Below, in pieces: positions 49,721 through 58,103 of a stretch of DNA of 64,000 bases (its first letter is position 1; each line of letters opens with the position of its first letter). Both the position numbers and the translations under genes were made by a program. The stretch comes from Micromonospora sediminicola (GTDB lineage Bacteria; Actinomycetota; Actinomycetes; Mycobacteriales; Micromonosporaceae): NCBI RefSeq assembly GCF_900089585.1, contig NZ_FLRH01000003.1, positions 496,001-560,000 on the forward strand, written 5' to 3'. The notes beneath the pieces were generated by a model, which ran no database searches, had not been told where the DNA came from, and worked only from the letters and a program-made list of their open reading frames with translations.

Positions 49721-50623
49721 TCAGGCGGTGGGTCCGAGGAACGCGTCGACCGAGCGGCGCAGCCCGGCGGCGTCCAGTCCGTGCCAGCGGTCGTGGTCCT
49801 CCGGCCCGCCGTAGCGGCGCAGGTCCGCCCGGCCGACGCCGAGGGCGAGCAGCCGGTGCGGCCGGTCGGCCAGCGCCTCGCTCACCACCCGGGTCGAGGT
49901 GCCGGCCAGGTACGGCTCGACGAGGATCACCTCGGCGCCGGCCAGCGCCCGCAGCCCGGCGGTGTCGAACGGCCGGGGCCGGTGGGTGTAGGCCACCGTG
50001 ACCGGCCGGTCGGCCACCGCCTCCAGCGCCGCGTCCAGCGTCGGCCCGACCGCCACCAGCAGCGGCGCGCCCGCTCCGGCGTCCCGGACGACCCGCAGCT
50101 CACCCGCCTCCGGGTACGCGGTCGCGTTGCTCCGGGTGGACAACCGCAGGTACGCCGAACCCAGCCCGCACACCGCCGCGCGCAGCAGCGGTCGCACCTC
50201 GTCCGGGTGGCCCGGCACGTGCACGGTCCAGCCGTCGAGCGTGTCGACCAGGGCCACGTCGGCCGGCCCGAGGTGGGTGCGCCCGGACGCCGCCCGGTCG
50301 TAGGAGGCGCCGATGCCCACCAGCACCGCACCCACCCCCTGGTGGCCGAGGTCGAGTTTGATCTGCTCGTAGGCGCGCTCGACGAGGAACGGGGCGTAGC
50401 TGTGCACGATCGGCCGCTGCCCGGTCAACGCCAGTCCGCCGGCCACGCCGATCATGAGCTGTTCCCGGATGCCGACGTTGACCACCCGGTCCGGGTGGCG
50501 GGCGGCGGCCGGCTCGAAGGCGGCGGCGGAGATGTCGGCGAGCACGATCACGCTCCGGGGGTCGGCGAGCACCTCCTCGGCCGTGCGGACGAACTCCTCG
50601 CGCATGGTCGTGGTCATGGTCAC
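49721..50623 (-). CDS. Transketolase, C-terminal subunit
   Basis: About 300 residues. The pyrimidine-binding domain shows VIVLADISAAAFEPAA, VVNVGIREQLMIGVAGGLAL (conserved Glu that activates thiamine) and IVHSYAPFLVERAYEQIKLD. A transketolase C-terminal domain (LLVAVGPTLDAALEAV) follows. It overlaps the N-terminal subunit gene as GTGA, so the two form a split transketolase as in many actinobacteria and archaea. The substrate may be a specialised sugar phosphate rather than pentose-pathway sugars. That is unproven. Confidence 0.87.
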   Translation of the reverse strand: MTMTTTMREEFVRTAEEVLADPRSVIVLADISAAAFEPAAARHPDRVVNVGIREQLMIGVAGGLALTGQRPIVHSYAPFLVERAYEQIKLDLGHQGVGAVLVGIGASYDRAASGRTHLGPADVALVDTLDGWTVHVPGHPDEVRPLLRAAVCGLGSAYLRLSTRSNATAYPEAGELRVVRDAGAGAPLLVAVGPTLDAALEAVADRPVTVAYTHRPRPFDTAGLRALAGAEVILVEPYLAGTSTRVVSEALADRPHRLLALGVGRADLRRYGGPEDHDRWHGLDAAGLRRSVDAFLGPTA

Positions 50624-51303
50624 TCCCCGTTGTCGACGACCGCGACGACGACGTGCGGCCGGTGGTGGTCGTGTCCGGTGAGGGCACGGTGCAGGGCGTC
50701 GTGGTCGCGCCCGTCGACGGTGGCGGCGCTCCACCCGTGCACGGTGAACCGGCTCGCCACGCCGCCCGGCCAGCCGTGCGTGGCCGAGTGGTTGTCCACC
50801 ACGATCGCGGTCAGGTCGGCCAGGCCCGTCGCCCCGGCGTACGCGATCGCCTCGTGGTTGGATCCCTCGTCCAGTTCGGCGTCGCCGAGCAGCACGTACA
50901 CCCGGGGGCCGGTCCGTCCCTGGGCCCGCAGGCCGAGCGCGGTGCCGACGCCCAACCCGAGGCCGTGACCGAGCGAGCCGGATCCGATCTCGACCCCCGG
51001 CACGAGGGTGCGGTCCGGATGGTCGCCGAGCCGGCTCGCCGGGCCGCCCTGGTCGTCGAGCCACTCGACCGGTACGAAGCCGCGGGCGGCGAGCAGCGCG
51101 TAGTAGCCGGCGACCGCGTGCCCCTTGGAGAGCAGGAACCGGTCCCGGTCGGGGTCGTCCACGGTGGCCGGGGTGATCCGGAGCACCCGGTCGTAGAGCA
51201 CCTGGAGCACGTCCAGCGTCGAGTACACGTTCGGGCCGAACTCGCGGCCGGCGCGGACCCGGTCCAGCAGCGCGGCCAGCTCGGTGGCGGTGGTCGTCGT
51301 CAT
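50620..51303 (-). CDS. Transketolase, N-terminal (TPP-binding) subunit
   Basis: 227 residues. VYVLLGDAELDEGSNHEAIAYA with later VDNHS is the TPP/Mg motif (GD-x...N). FLLSKGHAVAGYYALL and GSLGHGLGLGVGTAL supply the conserved His residues. ATG 51303 has no Shine-Dalgarno, and a candidate -10 ends only two bases upstream, suggesting a leaderless or near-leaderless mRNA. It is divergent from the SoxR-type regulator across 43-46 bases that contain a dyad. Confidence 0.87.
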   Translation of the reverse strand: MTTTTATELAALLDRVRAGREFGPNVYSTLDVLQVLYDRVLRITPATVDDPDRDRFLLSKGHAVAGYYALLAARGFVPVEWLDDQGGPASRLGDHPDRTLVPGVEIGSGSLGHGLGLGVGTALGLRAQGRTGPRVYVLLGDAELDEGSNHEAIAYAGATGLADLTAIVVDNHSATHGWPGGVASRFTVHGWSAATVDGRDHDALHRALTGHDHHRPHVVVAVVDNGE

Positions 51304-51304
51304 A

Positions 51305-51337
51305 CGGATAGCCTCGGACCTGAAGCGAACTTCAACT
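51305..51337. promoter_or_regulatory. SoxR/MerR-type promoter-operator between transketolase and regulator
   Basis: On the minus strand TTGAAG (51335-51330) and TATCCG (51310-51305) are separated by 19 bases, the long spacer typical of MerR-family promoters. The dyad TGAAG-CGAA-CTTCA lies at 51321-51334. The core CCTGAAGCGAACTTCA resembles a SoxR box (CCTCAAG...CTTGAGG) with a matched base swap in each arm. The dyad overlaps the -35 rather than sitting mid-spacer, which keeps confidence moderate. Confidence 0.5.
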
Positions 51338-51349
51338 CAAGGCCCTGTG

Positions 51350-51793
51350 ATGCATGAGGCAACCCTGACCATCGGCCAGCTCGCCGACCGGAGCGGCGTG
51401 GCGCCCTCCGCGCTGCGCTACTACGAACGGCTGGGCCTGATCCGCGCCGCCCGTACCGGCGGCAACCAGCGTCGCTACGCCCGCACCGAGCTGCGCCGGG
51501 TGGCCTTCGTCCGGATCTCCCAGCAGGTCGGCGTGTCGTTGGACGAGATCCGGGAGGCGCTGGACTCGCTGCCCGCCGGGCGTACGCCGACCCCCGACGA
51601 CTGGGCCGCGCTGTCCCGGGCCTGGCGGGACCGGCTGGACGAACGGATCCGGCTGCTCGGCAAGCTCCGCGACGACCTGGACGGCTGCATCGGCTGCGGC
51701 TGCCTGTCGTTGCAGCGCTGCACGCTCTACAACCCCGGCGACTCGCTCGCCGCCGAGGGCCCGGGCGCCCGCCTGGTGCTCCCCCGGGATTGA
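51350..51793 (+). CDS. soxR: SoxR-type MerR-family redox regulator
   Basis: About 147 residues. ATG 51350 (or GTG 51347). The MerR helix-turn-helix LTIGQLADRSGVAPSALRYYE and wing LIRAARTGGNQRRYART are followed by a dimerisation helix and the cysteine cluster CIGCGCLSLQRC (C-x2-C-x-C-x5-C). That cluster is the exact [2Fe-2S] pattern of SoxR. By family it is activated when redox-cycling compounds oxidise the cluster. Neighbouring targets could be the transketolase pair and the quinone oxidoreductase. Confidence 0.93.
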   Translation: MHEATLTIGQLADRSGVAPSALRYYERLGLIRAARTGGNQRRYARTELRRVAFVRISQQVGVSLDEIREALDSLPAGRTPTPDDWAALSRAWRDRLDERIRLLGKLRDDLDGCIGCGCLSLQRCTLYNPGDSLAAEGPGARLVLPRD

Positions 51794-51797
51794 GGCG

Positions 51798-52772
51798 TCA
51801 CCGCACCAGCAGCACCTTGCCGAGGTGGTCGTTGGTCTCCACCAGCCGGTGAGCGTCCGCGGCGTCCGCCATCCGCACCCGGGCGTGCACCACCGGGCGC
51901 ACCCGACCGGCCTCCACCAGCGGCCACACCTGCTCGCGGACGCCGCGCGTGATCGCCGCCTTCTCCGCCACCGGACGGGACCGCAGCGCGGTGGCGTGCA
52001 CCGAGCCGCGCTTGGCCAGCAGCATCCCCAGGTCGAGTTCGCCCTTGCGGCCACCCTGCATGCCGATCACCACGAGCCGCCCGCCGGTCGCCAGCGCCGC
52101 CACGTTCCGGGGCAGGTAGGACGCGCCCATGATGTCGAGGACCACGTCCGCGCCGCGCCCGTCGGTGACCCGGCGTACCTCCTCGACGAAGTCCTGCTCC
52201 CGGTAGTCGATCGTGTGCGCGGCCCCCAGCTCGCGCAGCCGGTCGTGCTTGGCCGACCGGGCGGTCACCACCACCGTCGCGCCCAGCGCCACCCCGAGCT
52301 GGATCGCGAACGTGCCGATCCCGCTGCCGCCGCCGTGCACCAGCAGCGTGTCGCCCTCGGCCAGCCGGGCCAGGTCGACCACGTTCGACCAGACCGTGCA
52401 GGCCACCTCCGGCAGGGCGGCGGCGTCGACCAGGTCCACCCCGGCCGGCACCGGCAACAGCTGCCCGGCCGGCACGGCGACCTGCTCGGCGTATCCGCCG
52501 CCGGCCAGCAGCGCGCAGACCTCCTGGCCCACCGACCAGCCGGTCACGTCGGGACCGAGCGCGCGGACCGTCCCCGAGCACTCCAACCCGGGGTACGCGG
52601 GCGCACCCGGCGGCGGCGGGTAGTGGCCCTGCCGCTGGAGCAGGTCGGCCCGGTTGACCGCGCTGGCCCGCACCTCGACGACGACCTCGCCGGGGCCGGG
52701 CTCGGGGTCGGGCACCTCCGTCCAGACGAGGGCCTCGGGTCCGCCGGGTTCGGTGATCGTGATCGCGCGCAT
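51798..52772 (-). CDS. NAD(P)H:quinone oxidoreductase, zinc-independent MDR family
   Basis: 324 residues. GroES-like N-terminus (VVEVRASAVNRADLLQRQG; the family Asn-Arg-Ala-Asp motif) and Rossmann domain with GDTLLVHGGGSGIGTFAIQ. There are no catalytic or structural zinc Cys/His sets, which is typical of PIG3/QOR-like quinone reductases. It is convergent with soxR, four bases apart. In many actinobacteria SoxR controls such reductases, so a shared redox role is plausible, though its promoter is at the far end. Confidence 0.9.
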   Translation of the reverse strand: MRAITITEPGGPEALVWTEVPDPEPGPGEVVVEVRASAVNRADLLQRQGHYPPPPGAPAYPGLECSGTVRALGPDVTGWSVGQEVCALLAGGGYAEQVAVPAGQLLPVPAGVDLVDAAALPEVACTVWSNVVDLARLAEGDTLLVHGGGSGIGTFAIQLGVALGATVVVTARSAKHDRLRELGAAHTIDYREQDFVEEVRRVTDGRGADVVLDIMGASYLPRNVAALATGGRLVVIGMQGGRKGELDLGMLLAKRGSVHATALRSRPVAEKAAITRGVREQVWPLVEAGRVRPVVHARVRMADAADAHRLVETNDHLGKVLLVR

Positions 52773-52843
52773 GGCTCAGTCTTACCCGATCCCGGGTTCG
52801 TGGCAGACTATGCGCGGTCGGGTTCCCCTCGGGGAGCACGTCG

Positions 52844-52930
52844 GGAGGGTTCGCCTAGTGGCCGATGGCGCTGGTCTTGAAAACCGGTAAGGCAGCGATG
52901 TCTTCGTGGGTTCGAATCCCACACCCTCCG
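52844..52930 (+). tRNA. tRNA-Ser (anticodon TGA)
   Basis: 87 nt. Acceptor GGAGGGT pairs with ACCCTCC. The anticodon loop CTTGAAA gives TGA. A long variable arm (GGCAGCGATGTCTT) precedes the T-arm GTGGGTTCGAATCCCAC. No CCA is encoded. Confidence 0.96.
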
Positions 52931-52953
52931 CCCGCAACGCCCTGGAGGCCGAG

Positions 52954-53631
52954 GTGACGGACGCGGCGTTGGCCGAGGTGATGGCCGAGTTGGTCGCGCT
53001 GGAGGACCCGAAGGTCCGCGCGGTCAACGAACGGCACGGCGACGACCACGGGGTGAACCTGGGCAGGCTGCGGGCGGTCGCGAAGCGGCTGAGGACGCAG
53101 CAGGAGCTGGCCCGCGAGCTGTGGGCGACCGGTGACAGCGCGGCCCGGCTGTTGGCGCTGCTGGTCTGCCGGCCGAAGGCGTTCGGGGCGGACGAGCTGG
53201 ACGCCATGCTGCGCGAGGCGCGCACGCCCAAGGTGCACGACTGGCTCGTGACCTACGTGGTGAAGAAGAGCCCGCACGCCGAGCGGCTGCGGCTGGCCTG
53301 GCTCGCCGACCCGGATCCGGTGGTGGCGAGCGCCGGTTGGGCGTTGACCACCGAGCGGGTGGCGCGCAAGCCCGACGGGCTCGACCTGGCCGGCCTGCTG
53401 GACGTGATCGAGGCGGAGATGCGGGACGCCCCGGACCGCCTCCAGTGGGCGATGAACCACTGCCTGGCCCAGATCGGGATCGACCACGCGGGGCACCGTG
53501 ACCGGGCGATCGCCGTCGGCGAGCGCCTGGCGGTGCTGAAGGACTATCCGACGCCGCCGGGCTGCACGTCGCCGTACGCGCCGATCTGGATCACCGAGAT
53601 GGTGCGCCGGCAGCACGAGAGCGGGGTATGA
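52954..53631 (+). CDS. DNA alkylation repair-type HEAT-repeat protein
   Basis: About 225 residues. GTG 52954 follows GGAGG, 24 bases after the tRNA. It is almost all helical. [45 protein letters not shown] and [33 protein letters not shown] fit the HEAT-like repeats and conserved Trp/Asp patches of the AlkD/COG4912 family. Some family members are non-catalytic, so glycosylase activity is not certain. The next gene begins 41 bases downstream. Confidence 0.8.
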   Translation: MTDAALAEVMAELVALEDPKVRAVNERHGDDHGVNLGRLRAVAKRLRTQQELARELWATGDSAARLLALLVCRPKAFGADELDAMLREARTPKVHDWLVTYVVKKSPHAERLRLAWLADPDPVVASAGWALTTERVARKPDGLDLAGLLDVIEAEMRDAPDRLQWAMNHCLAQIGIDHAGHRDRAIAVGERLAVLKDYPTPPGCTSPYAPIWITEMVRRQHESGV

Positions 53632-53672
53632 AGGGGCGCAGAACATTTCGCGCACCCGGAAGGACCGTTTCG

Positions 53673-54206
53673 ATGACCCTGGAACGACCGATCGCCCCGG
53701 ACCCGTACGAGCTGCTGCCGACGGTGTCGGCGTTCGACCTGACCAGCGACGACGTGCACAACGGCGAGCCGATGGACGCGCGGTACGCGCACGGCAGCGC
53801 CGGCGGCGAGAACGTGTCGCCGCACCTGTCCTGGTCCGGCTTCCCGGCGGAGACGAAGAGCTTCGTGGTCACCTGCTTCGACCCGGACGCCCCGACCGGC
53901 AGCGGGTTCTGGCACTGGGTGCTGGTGGACGTGCCCGCGTCCGTCACCGAGCTGCCCACCGGGGCGGCGGAGGCCGACCTCGGGGGCGCGTTCAGCATCC
54001 GCAACGACTACGGCGACACCGGTTACGGCGGCGCGGCGCCGCCCCCGGGGGACCGACCGCACCGGTACGTCTTCGCGGTGCACGCGGTCGACGTCGAGCG
54101 CCTGGACGTGGGCAAGGACGCCAGCCCGGCCTTCGTCGGCTTCAACCTGGCGTTCCACACCCTGGCCCGCGCGGTGATCCGCCCGACCTACCAGGTCAAG
54201 GACTGA
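53673..54206 (+). CDS. YbhB/YbcL-family PEBP (Raf kinase inhibitor-like) protein
   Basis: About 177 residues. Ligand-site motifs of the PEBP fold are present: [39 protein letters not shown] (DPDAP and the His) and [14 protein letters not shown] 53673 follows AAGGA. By family these small cytoplasmic proteins bind phospho-ligands; their function in bacteria is unclear. Same direction as the DNA repair gene and probably co-transcribed. It ends at a repeat-type terminator. Confidence 0.92.
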   Translation: MTLERPIAPDPYELLPTVSAFDLTSDDVHNGEPMDARYAHGSAGGENVSPHLSWSGFPAETKSFVVTCFDPDAPTGSGFWHWVLVDVPASVTELPTGAAEADLGGAFSIRNDYGDTGYGGAAPPPGDRPHRYVFAVHAVDVERLDVGKDASPAFVGFNLAFHTLARAVIRPTYQVKD

Positions 54207-54213
54207 CCAGAGG

Positions 54214-54302
54214 TAAGCAGGGGCCCCTTCTTAACACGTGGGTGTGAGAGGGGGCCCCATCTATACCGGAGGCGTTAAGAGGGGGCCCCTCCTTTCGCCT
54301 CA
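54214..54302. terminator. Triple GGGGCCCC repeat, bidirectional terminator
   Basis: Three GGGGCCCC cores (54220-54227, 54251-54258, 54282-54289), each 31 bases apart. The outer two pair through GGGGCCCCTTCTTAA and TTAAGAGGGGGCCCC. The right third (GAGGCGTTAAGA to CCTCA) matches 14320-14354 and also ends on a minus-strand stop codon. Confidence 0.8.
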
Positions 54303-55010
54303 GGCGGGGACGCGAGCGACCGCGAAGACGGACTGGCCGAACGGCGGCCGGACCCGCTGCTCCGCCGCCTTGGTCGCGGGCAGCACCAGCGTGTCGTAGA
54401 CCTTCACCATCGGGCCCTCCTTCGGCATCAGCCGGAAGACCTTGGTGGCCATGAAGTAGCCGATCAGGCCGAGCGCGTTCGCGTAGTGGATCTTCTCCAC
54501 GGTGAGCCCGGCCTCGGTCATCGCCGCGCCGAGCGTCTTCTTCGTGTAGCGCCGCACGTGGCCGGTGGCGATGTCCGCCGGGCTCATCGCGAACTGGAAC
54601 GCCGGCACGATGATGACCACCGCGCCGCCGGGCCGGACCAGGTCGCGCATGCTGCGCAGCGCGCCCACGTGGTCGTCGATGTGCTCCAGCACGTTGTAGG
54701 AGACGGCGGCGCTGTAGTCGCCCCGCTCGGTGTGCGGCAGCAGCATCTGCCGGACCTCGACGCCCGGGTGGTCGGCCAGCCGTTCCTTGAGCTTGATCAG
54801 CCGCTCCGGGTCTGCCTCGGTGGCGGTGATCCGGGGGAGGTGCTCGGCCCACTCCAACGCGTAGTCGCCGAGGCCGCTGCCGATCTCGATGGGGTTGTCA
54901 CCGAGGTAGGGCACGGCCAGCTCGACGAACCACCGTCGGTGGTTGACCGCCGTCGCCAGGCCTTCGAGCACCTCCGACTGGACGCGCTGATCCCCAGTGA
55001 TTTCTGCCAT
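54300..55010 (-). CDS. Class I SAM-dependent methyltransferase
   Basis: About 236 residues. Motif I NPIEIGSGLGDYALEWA, acidic motif II ITATEADPERL, motif post-I AAVSYNVLEHIDDHVGAL and VRPGGAVVIIVPAF are standard. ATG 55010. The following RRYTKKTLGAAMTEAGL and HYANALGLIGYF are typical of lipid-linked glycan or small-molecule methyltransferases. The substrate is unknown. It is divergent from the multi-pass membrane gene. Confidence 0.88.
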   Translation of the reverse strand: MAEITGDQRVQSEVLEGLATAVNHRRWFVELAVPYLGDNPIEIGSGLGDYALEWAEHLPRITATEADPERLIKLKERLADHPGVEVRQMLLPHTERGDYSAAVSYNVLEHIDDHVGALRSMRDLVRPGGAVVIIVPAFQFAMSPADIATGHVRRYTKKTLGAAMTEAGLTVEKIHYANALGLIGYFMATKVFRLMPKEGPMVKVYDTLVLPATKAAEQRVRPPFGQSVFAVARVPA

Positions 55011-55217
55011 GCGTCGATTCCTCACGATATGACTGACCCGCGCCTGGACCGTCAGAGTCAACCATCTGGATGGCTGGTGGGGAAATCGGGGCACCGGGGT
55101 GGCCGAATTGCGGTCGGGTGGGGCACGTGATCGGCGGTCGGCGAACTCGGCACATAGTACGTGAGTCCCGGAAACATGTCACGGGCCCGTCATACCCTGA
55201 CTACGCTCTGAAATGTC

Positions 55218-56984
55218 ATGACTACTCCGGAATCGGACGTCGGCCCACGGGGCCGGCGGTTCGACGCCCTCGCCGTGCTCAGCTTCGTGCTGCTCGCGTT
55301 CTGGCTCACCGCTCGCCTGTGGGTGGATCCGGCGAACGGGGTCCGGGACAATCGCACCGATCAGGCGCAATTCGAATGGATGATGGCGCACGGTGCGCGC
55401 GTCGTCACGGACTTCGCCTATCCATTCACGTCGGACCGGATGAATGTGCCGGACGTGGTCAATCTCATGGCCAATACGTCCGTATTATCCATTTCGGTAC
55501 CGCTGTCGCCGATAACGCTGTGGTGCGGGCCGCGGTGGTCCTTTCTCATTTTCCTCACCCTCGGCCTCGCCGCCACCGGAGCGGCCTGGTATTTCCTGCT
55601 CTCCCGCGTGGTGATCGGCGCGCGCGGGCCGGCCTGGCTGGGCGCCGGCTTCTGCGCGTTCGCGCCCGCGATGGTGTCGCACGCCAACGCCCATCCGAAC
55701 ATCGTCAGCCAGTTCGTGGTGCCGCTGATCGTCTGGCGGACGCTGCGGCTGGCGCAGCCCGGCCGCTGGCTGCGCAACGGCGTGCTGCTCGGCCTGGTGA
55801 TCGTCTGGCAGGCGTTCCTCAACCTGGAGATCCTGCTGATGGCCGCCATCGGCCTGGGCGTGGTGGTGCTCGCGCTCGCGCTCGGGCGGCCCGCGCTGCG
55901 GTCGGCGGCACGCCCGTTCGCCGCCGGGCTCGGGGTGGCCGCCGTGGTCGCCGGGGCGCTGCTCGCGTACCCGCTCTGGGTGCAGTTCTTCGGCCCCGGC
56001 GCCTACAGCGGGCTCTCCACCCTGATCCGGGGCTACTCCACCGACCTCGCCGCGTACGTCGCGTGGTCCCGGGAGTCGGTGGCCGGCGACGCCCGGGGCA
56101 GCGAACCGCTGGTGAAGAACGCGACCGAGGAGAACGCGTTCTTCGGGTGGCCGCTCGTGGTGCTGGTGGCCGCGCTGGTCTGGTGGCTGCGCCGGGACGC
56201 GGTGGTGCTCGGGCTGGCCGCGGTGGGGCTGGTGTTCGCGCTCTTCTCGCTCGGCCGGGAGGTCCGGTTCGACGGGCGGGACACCGGCGTCCCGGGCCCG
56301 TGGGCCGCGCTGGAGAACCTGCCGGTCCTGCACTCGGTGGTGCCCACCCGCTGGTCGCTCGCGCTCACCCCGATCGTCGGCGTGCTGCTCGCGCTCGGGG
56401 CCGACCGGGCCCGACGTCTCGCCGCGCGTCACCCGGCGGCGCGCGGGCAGATCCGGTTCGCCACCGGCACCGTGCTGGCCATGGCGCTGCTGCCGATCCT
56501 GCCCACCCCGCTGCCGGCCAAGCGACTCGACCCGACACCGGTGTTCGTCACCTCCGGGGCCTGGCGTCCCTACGTCGCCGACGGGCGGAGCGTCGTCACG
56601 CTCCCCCTGCCCGACACCACGTACGCGGTCCCGCTGCGCTGGTCCGCCGAGACCGGGCTGGACATGCCGCTGGCCCGGGGCTACTTCCTCTATCCGGACA
56701 CCCGCCCGGGCGGCGACCGGATCGCCCTCTTCACCGCGCCACCGCGTCCCACCAGCACGTTCTTCGACACGGTGCGGCGCACCGACGCGGTGCCCCCGAT
56801 CACTCCGCAGGACCGGGTGGCCGCCGTCGACGACCTGCGGTACTGGCGGGCCGGCGTGGTGATCCTCGACCCCCGGCTGCGGCAGGCCGAGGCGCTGCGC
56901 CGGGCGATGACCGAGTTGACCGGGATCACGCCCACCCGCTCCGGCGGGGTGTGGCTGTGGGACGTCCGGCCACTTGCCGACTGA
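55218..56984 (+). CDS. Polytopic membrane protein, GT-C-like
   Basis: 588 residues with about ten to eleven helices in the first 430 residues and a soluble extracytoplasmic C-terminal domain of roughly 150. The first loop holds RDNRTDQAQFEWMMAHGARV, with Asp residues where GT-C glycosyltransferases keep their catalytic acid. AFAPAMVSHANAHPNIVSQF lies in a later loop. I do not recognise the exact family; the topology fits lipid-linked-sugar-dependent mannosyl or arabinosyl transferases. ATG 55218 has a weak Shine-Dalgarno. Monocistronic. Confidence 0.7.
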   Translation: MTTPESDVGPRGRRFDALAVLSFVLLAFWLTARLWVDPANGVRDNRTDQAQFEWMMAHGARVVTDFAYPFTSDRMNVPDVVNLMANTSVLSISVPLSPITLWCGPRWSFLIFLTLGLAATGAAWYFLLSRVVIGARGPAWLGAGFCAFAPAMVSHANAHPNIVSQFVVPLIVWRTLRLAQPGRWLRNGVLLGLVIVWQAFLNLEILLMAAIGLGVVVLALALGRPALRSAARPFAAGLGVAAVVAGALLAYPLWVQFFGPGAYSGLSTLIRGYSTDLAAYVAWSRESVAGDARGSEPLVKNATEENAFFGWPLVVLVAALVWWLRRDAVVLGLAAVGLVFALFSLGREVRFDGRDTGVPGPWAALENLPVLHSVVPTRWSLALTPIVGVLLALGADRARRLAARHPAARGQIRFATGTVLAMALLPILPTPLPAKRLDPTPVFVTSGAWRPYVADGRSVVTLPLPDTTYAVPLRWSAETGLDMPLARGYFLYPDTRPGGDRIALFTAPPRPTSTFFDTVRRTDAVPPITPQDRVAAVDDLRYWRAGVVILDPRLRQAEALRRAMTELTGITPTRSGGVWLWDVRPLAD

Positions 56985-56998
56985 ACGCGCCCGGGGGG

Positions 56999-57793
56999 TC
57001 AGGTCTGGCGGACGCAGCAGCCCTGGCAGACCTTGGGCCGGGGCAGCGTGAACGCGAGGCAGCAGGTGCGTCGCTGCACGGTCGGTTCGCCGGTCGGGCC
57101 GGGCACCAGCTCGACCAGGTCGCCCAGGTCGAGCGCGTCCAGCAGCGTGGTCACGGTCGCGGCCGACGGGCCGGGCAGCGCGTCCGCCGCGCGCAGGATG
57201 CCGTGCGCGATGCCGGACGCCACCGAGCCGAGCAGCGTACGGGTGCCGATCCGGACCTCGCCCTGGATGGCGGTGATCAGCGGGGCGAAGTGCGCGTCGA
57301 GCAGCGACGCGCGCAGCTCGCCGAGCAGTGCCGTCTCGTCGGCGACCACCCGGATCCCCGGCGCGCCGCTGAGGGCGAGCGGGTCACCCGGCAGCACCGC
57401 CACCGGGGTCGAGGCGCGCAGCCCCAGGGTGAGCAACTGGTGGTGGTCCTCGAAGTGCACCAGCACGTGGGCCGGGTCGAGCAGCGGCACCCGGCGGGCC
57501 GAGGCCCAGCCGAGCACGGCCGGCAGCGCGGTCCAGTAGCTGTAGGACTTCCAGGCCAGCGCGGCGCAGGCGTGCGGGGTGCCGCCCCAGCGCCGGCCCG
57601 CGGCGGTGAGGAACTCGGGCAGCAGCGTGCCGTCGACCAGGCGGGCGGCCGGGGTCCAGCGGTCCAGCTCGTCGCGGACCAGCAGGCCGGGCGCGAGCCC
57701 GGGCAGGTCGTCGGTGCCGAACATGACGCGCAGGGTCGCGGTCACCGGGGCGAACGGGGTGGCGACGTCGCGCCCCGGCATCACCGCAGTCAC
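56999..57793 (-). CDS. FhuF-like (2Fe-2S) siderophore-iron reductase
   Basis: 264 residues. The C-terminal cluster CCLAFTLPRPKVCQGCC gives C-C-x10-C-x2-C, the unusual [2Fe-2S] ligand pattern of FhuF. Upstream, GRRWGGTPHACAALAWKSY and VLVHFEDHHQLLTLGL are also FhuF-like. By family it reduces ferric siderophores in the cytoplasm. An IdeR/DmdR-type iron box lies 55 bases before the GTG start, so expression should rise in iron starvation. No siderophore transport genes are in the window. Confidence 0.9.
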   Translation of the reverse strand: MTAVMPGRDVATPFAPVTATLRVMFGTDDLPGLAPGLLVRDELDRWTPAARLVDGTLLPEFLTAAGRRWGGTPHACAALAWKSYSYWTALPAVLGWASARRVPLLDPAHVLVHFEDHHQLLTLGLRASTPVAVLPGDPLALSGAPGIRVVADETALLGELRASLLDAHFAPLITAIQGEVRIGTRTLLGSVASGIAHGILRAADALPGPSAATVTTLLDALDLGDLVELVPGPTGEPTVQRRTCCLAFTLPRPKVCQGCCVRQT

Positions 57794-57848
57794 CTGGCCG
57801 TCCCCTGTCTGGTCGCCCTGCCGGCCGGCGCGTGCCGTCGACCGAAGC

Positions 57849-57867
57849 TAAGGCTAGCCTAACCACA
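57849..57867. promoter_or_regulatory. IdeR/DmdR iron box
   Basis: TAAGGCTAGCCTAACCACA matches the 19-bp actinobacterial iron-box consensus (TWAGGTTAGSCTAACCTWA) at 16 positions, with a perfect central AGGCTAGCCT palindrome. It lies upstream of fhuF. Confidence 0.85.
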
Positions 57868-58103
57868 TTCCCCGGCGGAGGGAAAGTGGTGCCACGGGCT
57901 TCAGGGGGAGGTCCCGGTCACTCCGTCGCCGTCGCGTACTACCCGGCGGGGTGGGCGGAAAACGCCGCCGGGCGAGCCGGGCGGGTCGCGCAAGCATCGA
58001 CGCGCGCCGTTGAATTGTCAAGGCGAGTGTCGAATACGAGGCAGTTTCCGTACACGTCCGGCCACCCAACGTGAAAATGGTCGTCCCGGCTACGAGGAAG
58101 CTG
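57868..58103. other. Intergenic leader of the HTH-deformylase gene
   Basis: With the fhuF promoter this makes a 310-base gene-free spacer. It holds a weak 8-bp hairpin (CCCGGCGG...CCGCCGGG, near 57940-57970) and an AT-richer stretch TTGAATTGTCAAGGCG near 58012-58027 that may contain a -35 element. No RNA gene is evident. Confidence 0.35.

Noticed and set aside
52844..52930. Integration site of a mobile element at tRNA-Ser, and likewise at the tRNA pair near 63.6 kb
   Set aside because: No integrase, no direct repeat of the tRNA 3' end and no change in codon use next to any of the three tRNAs.
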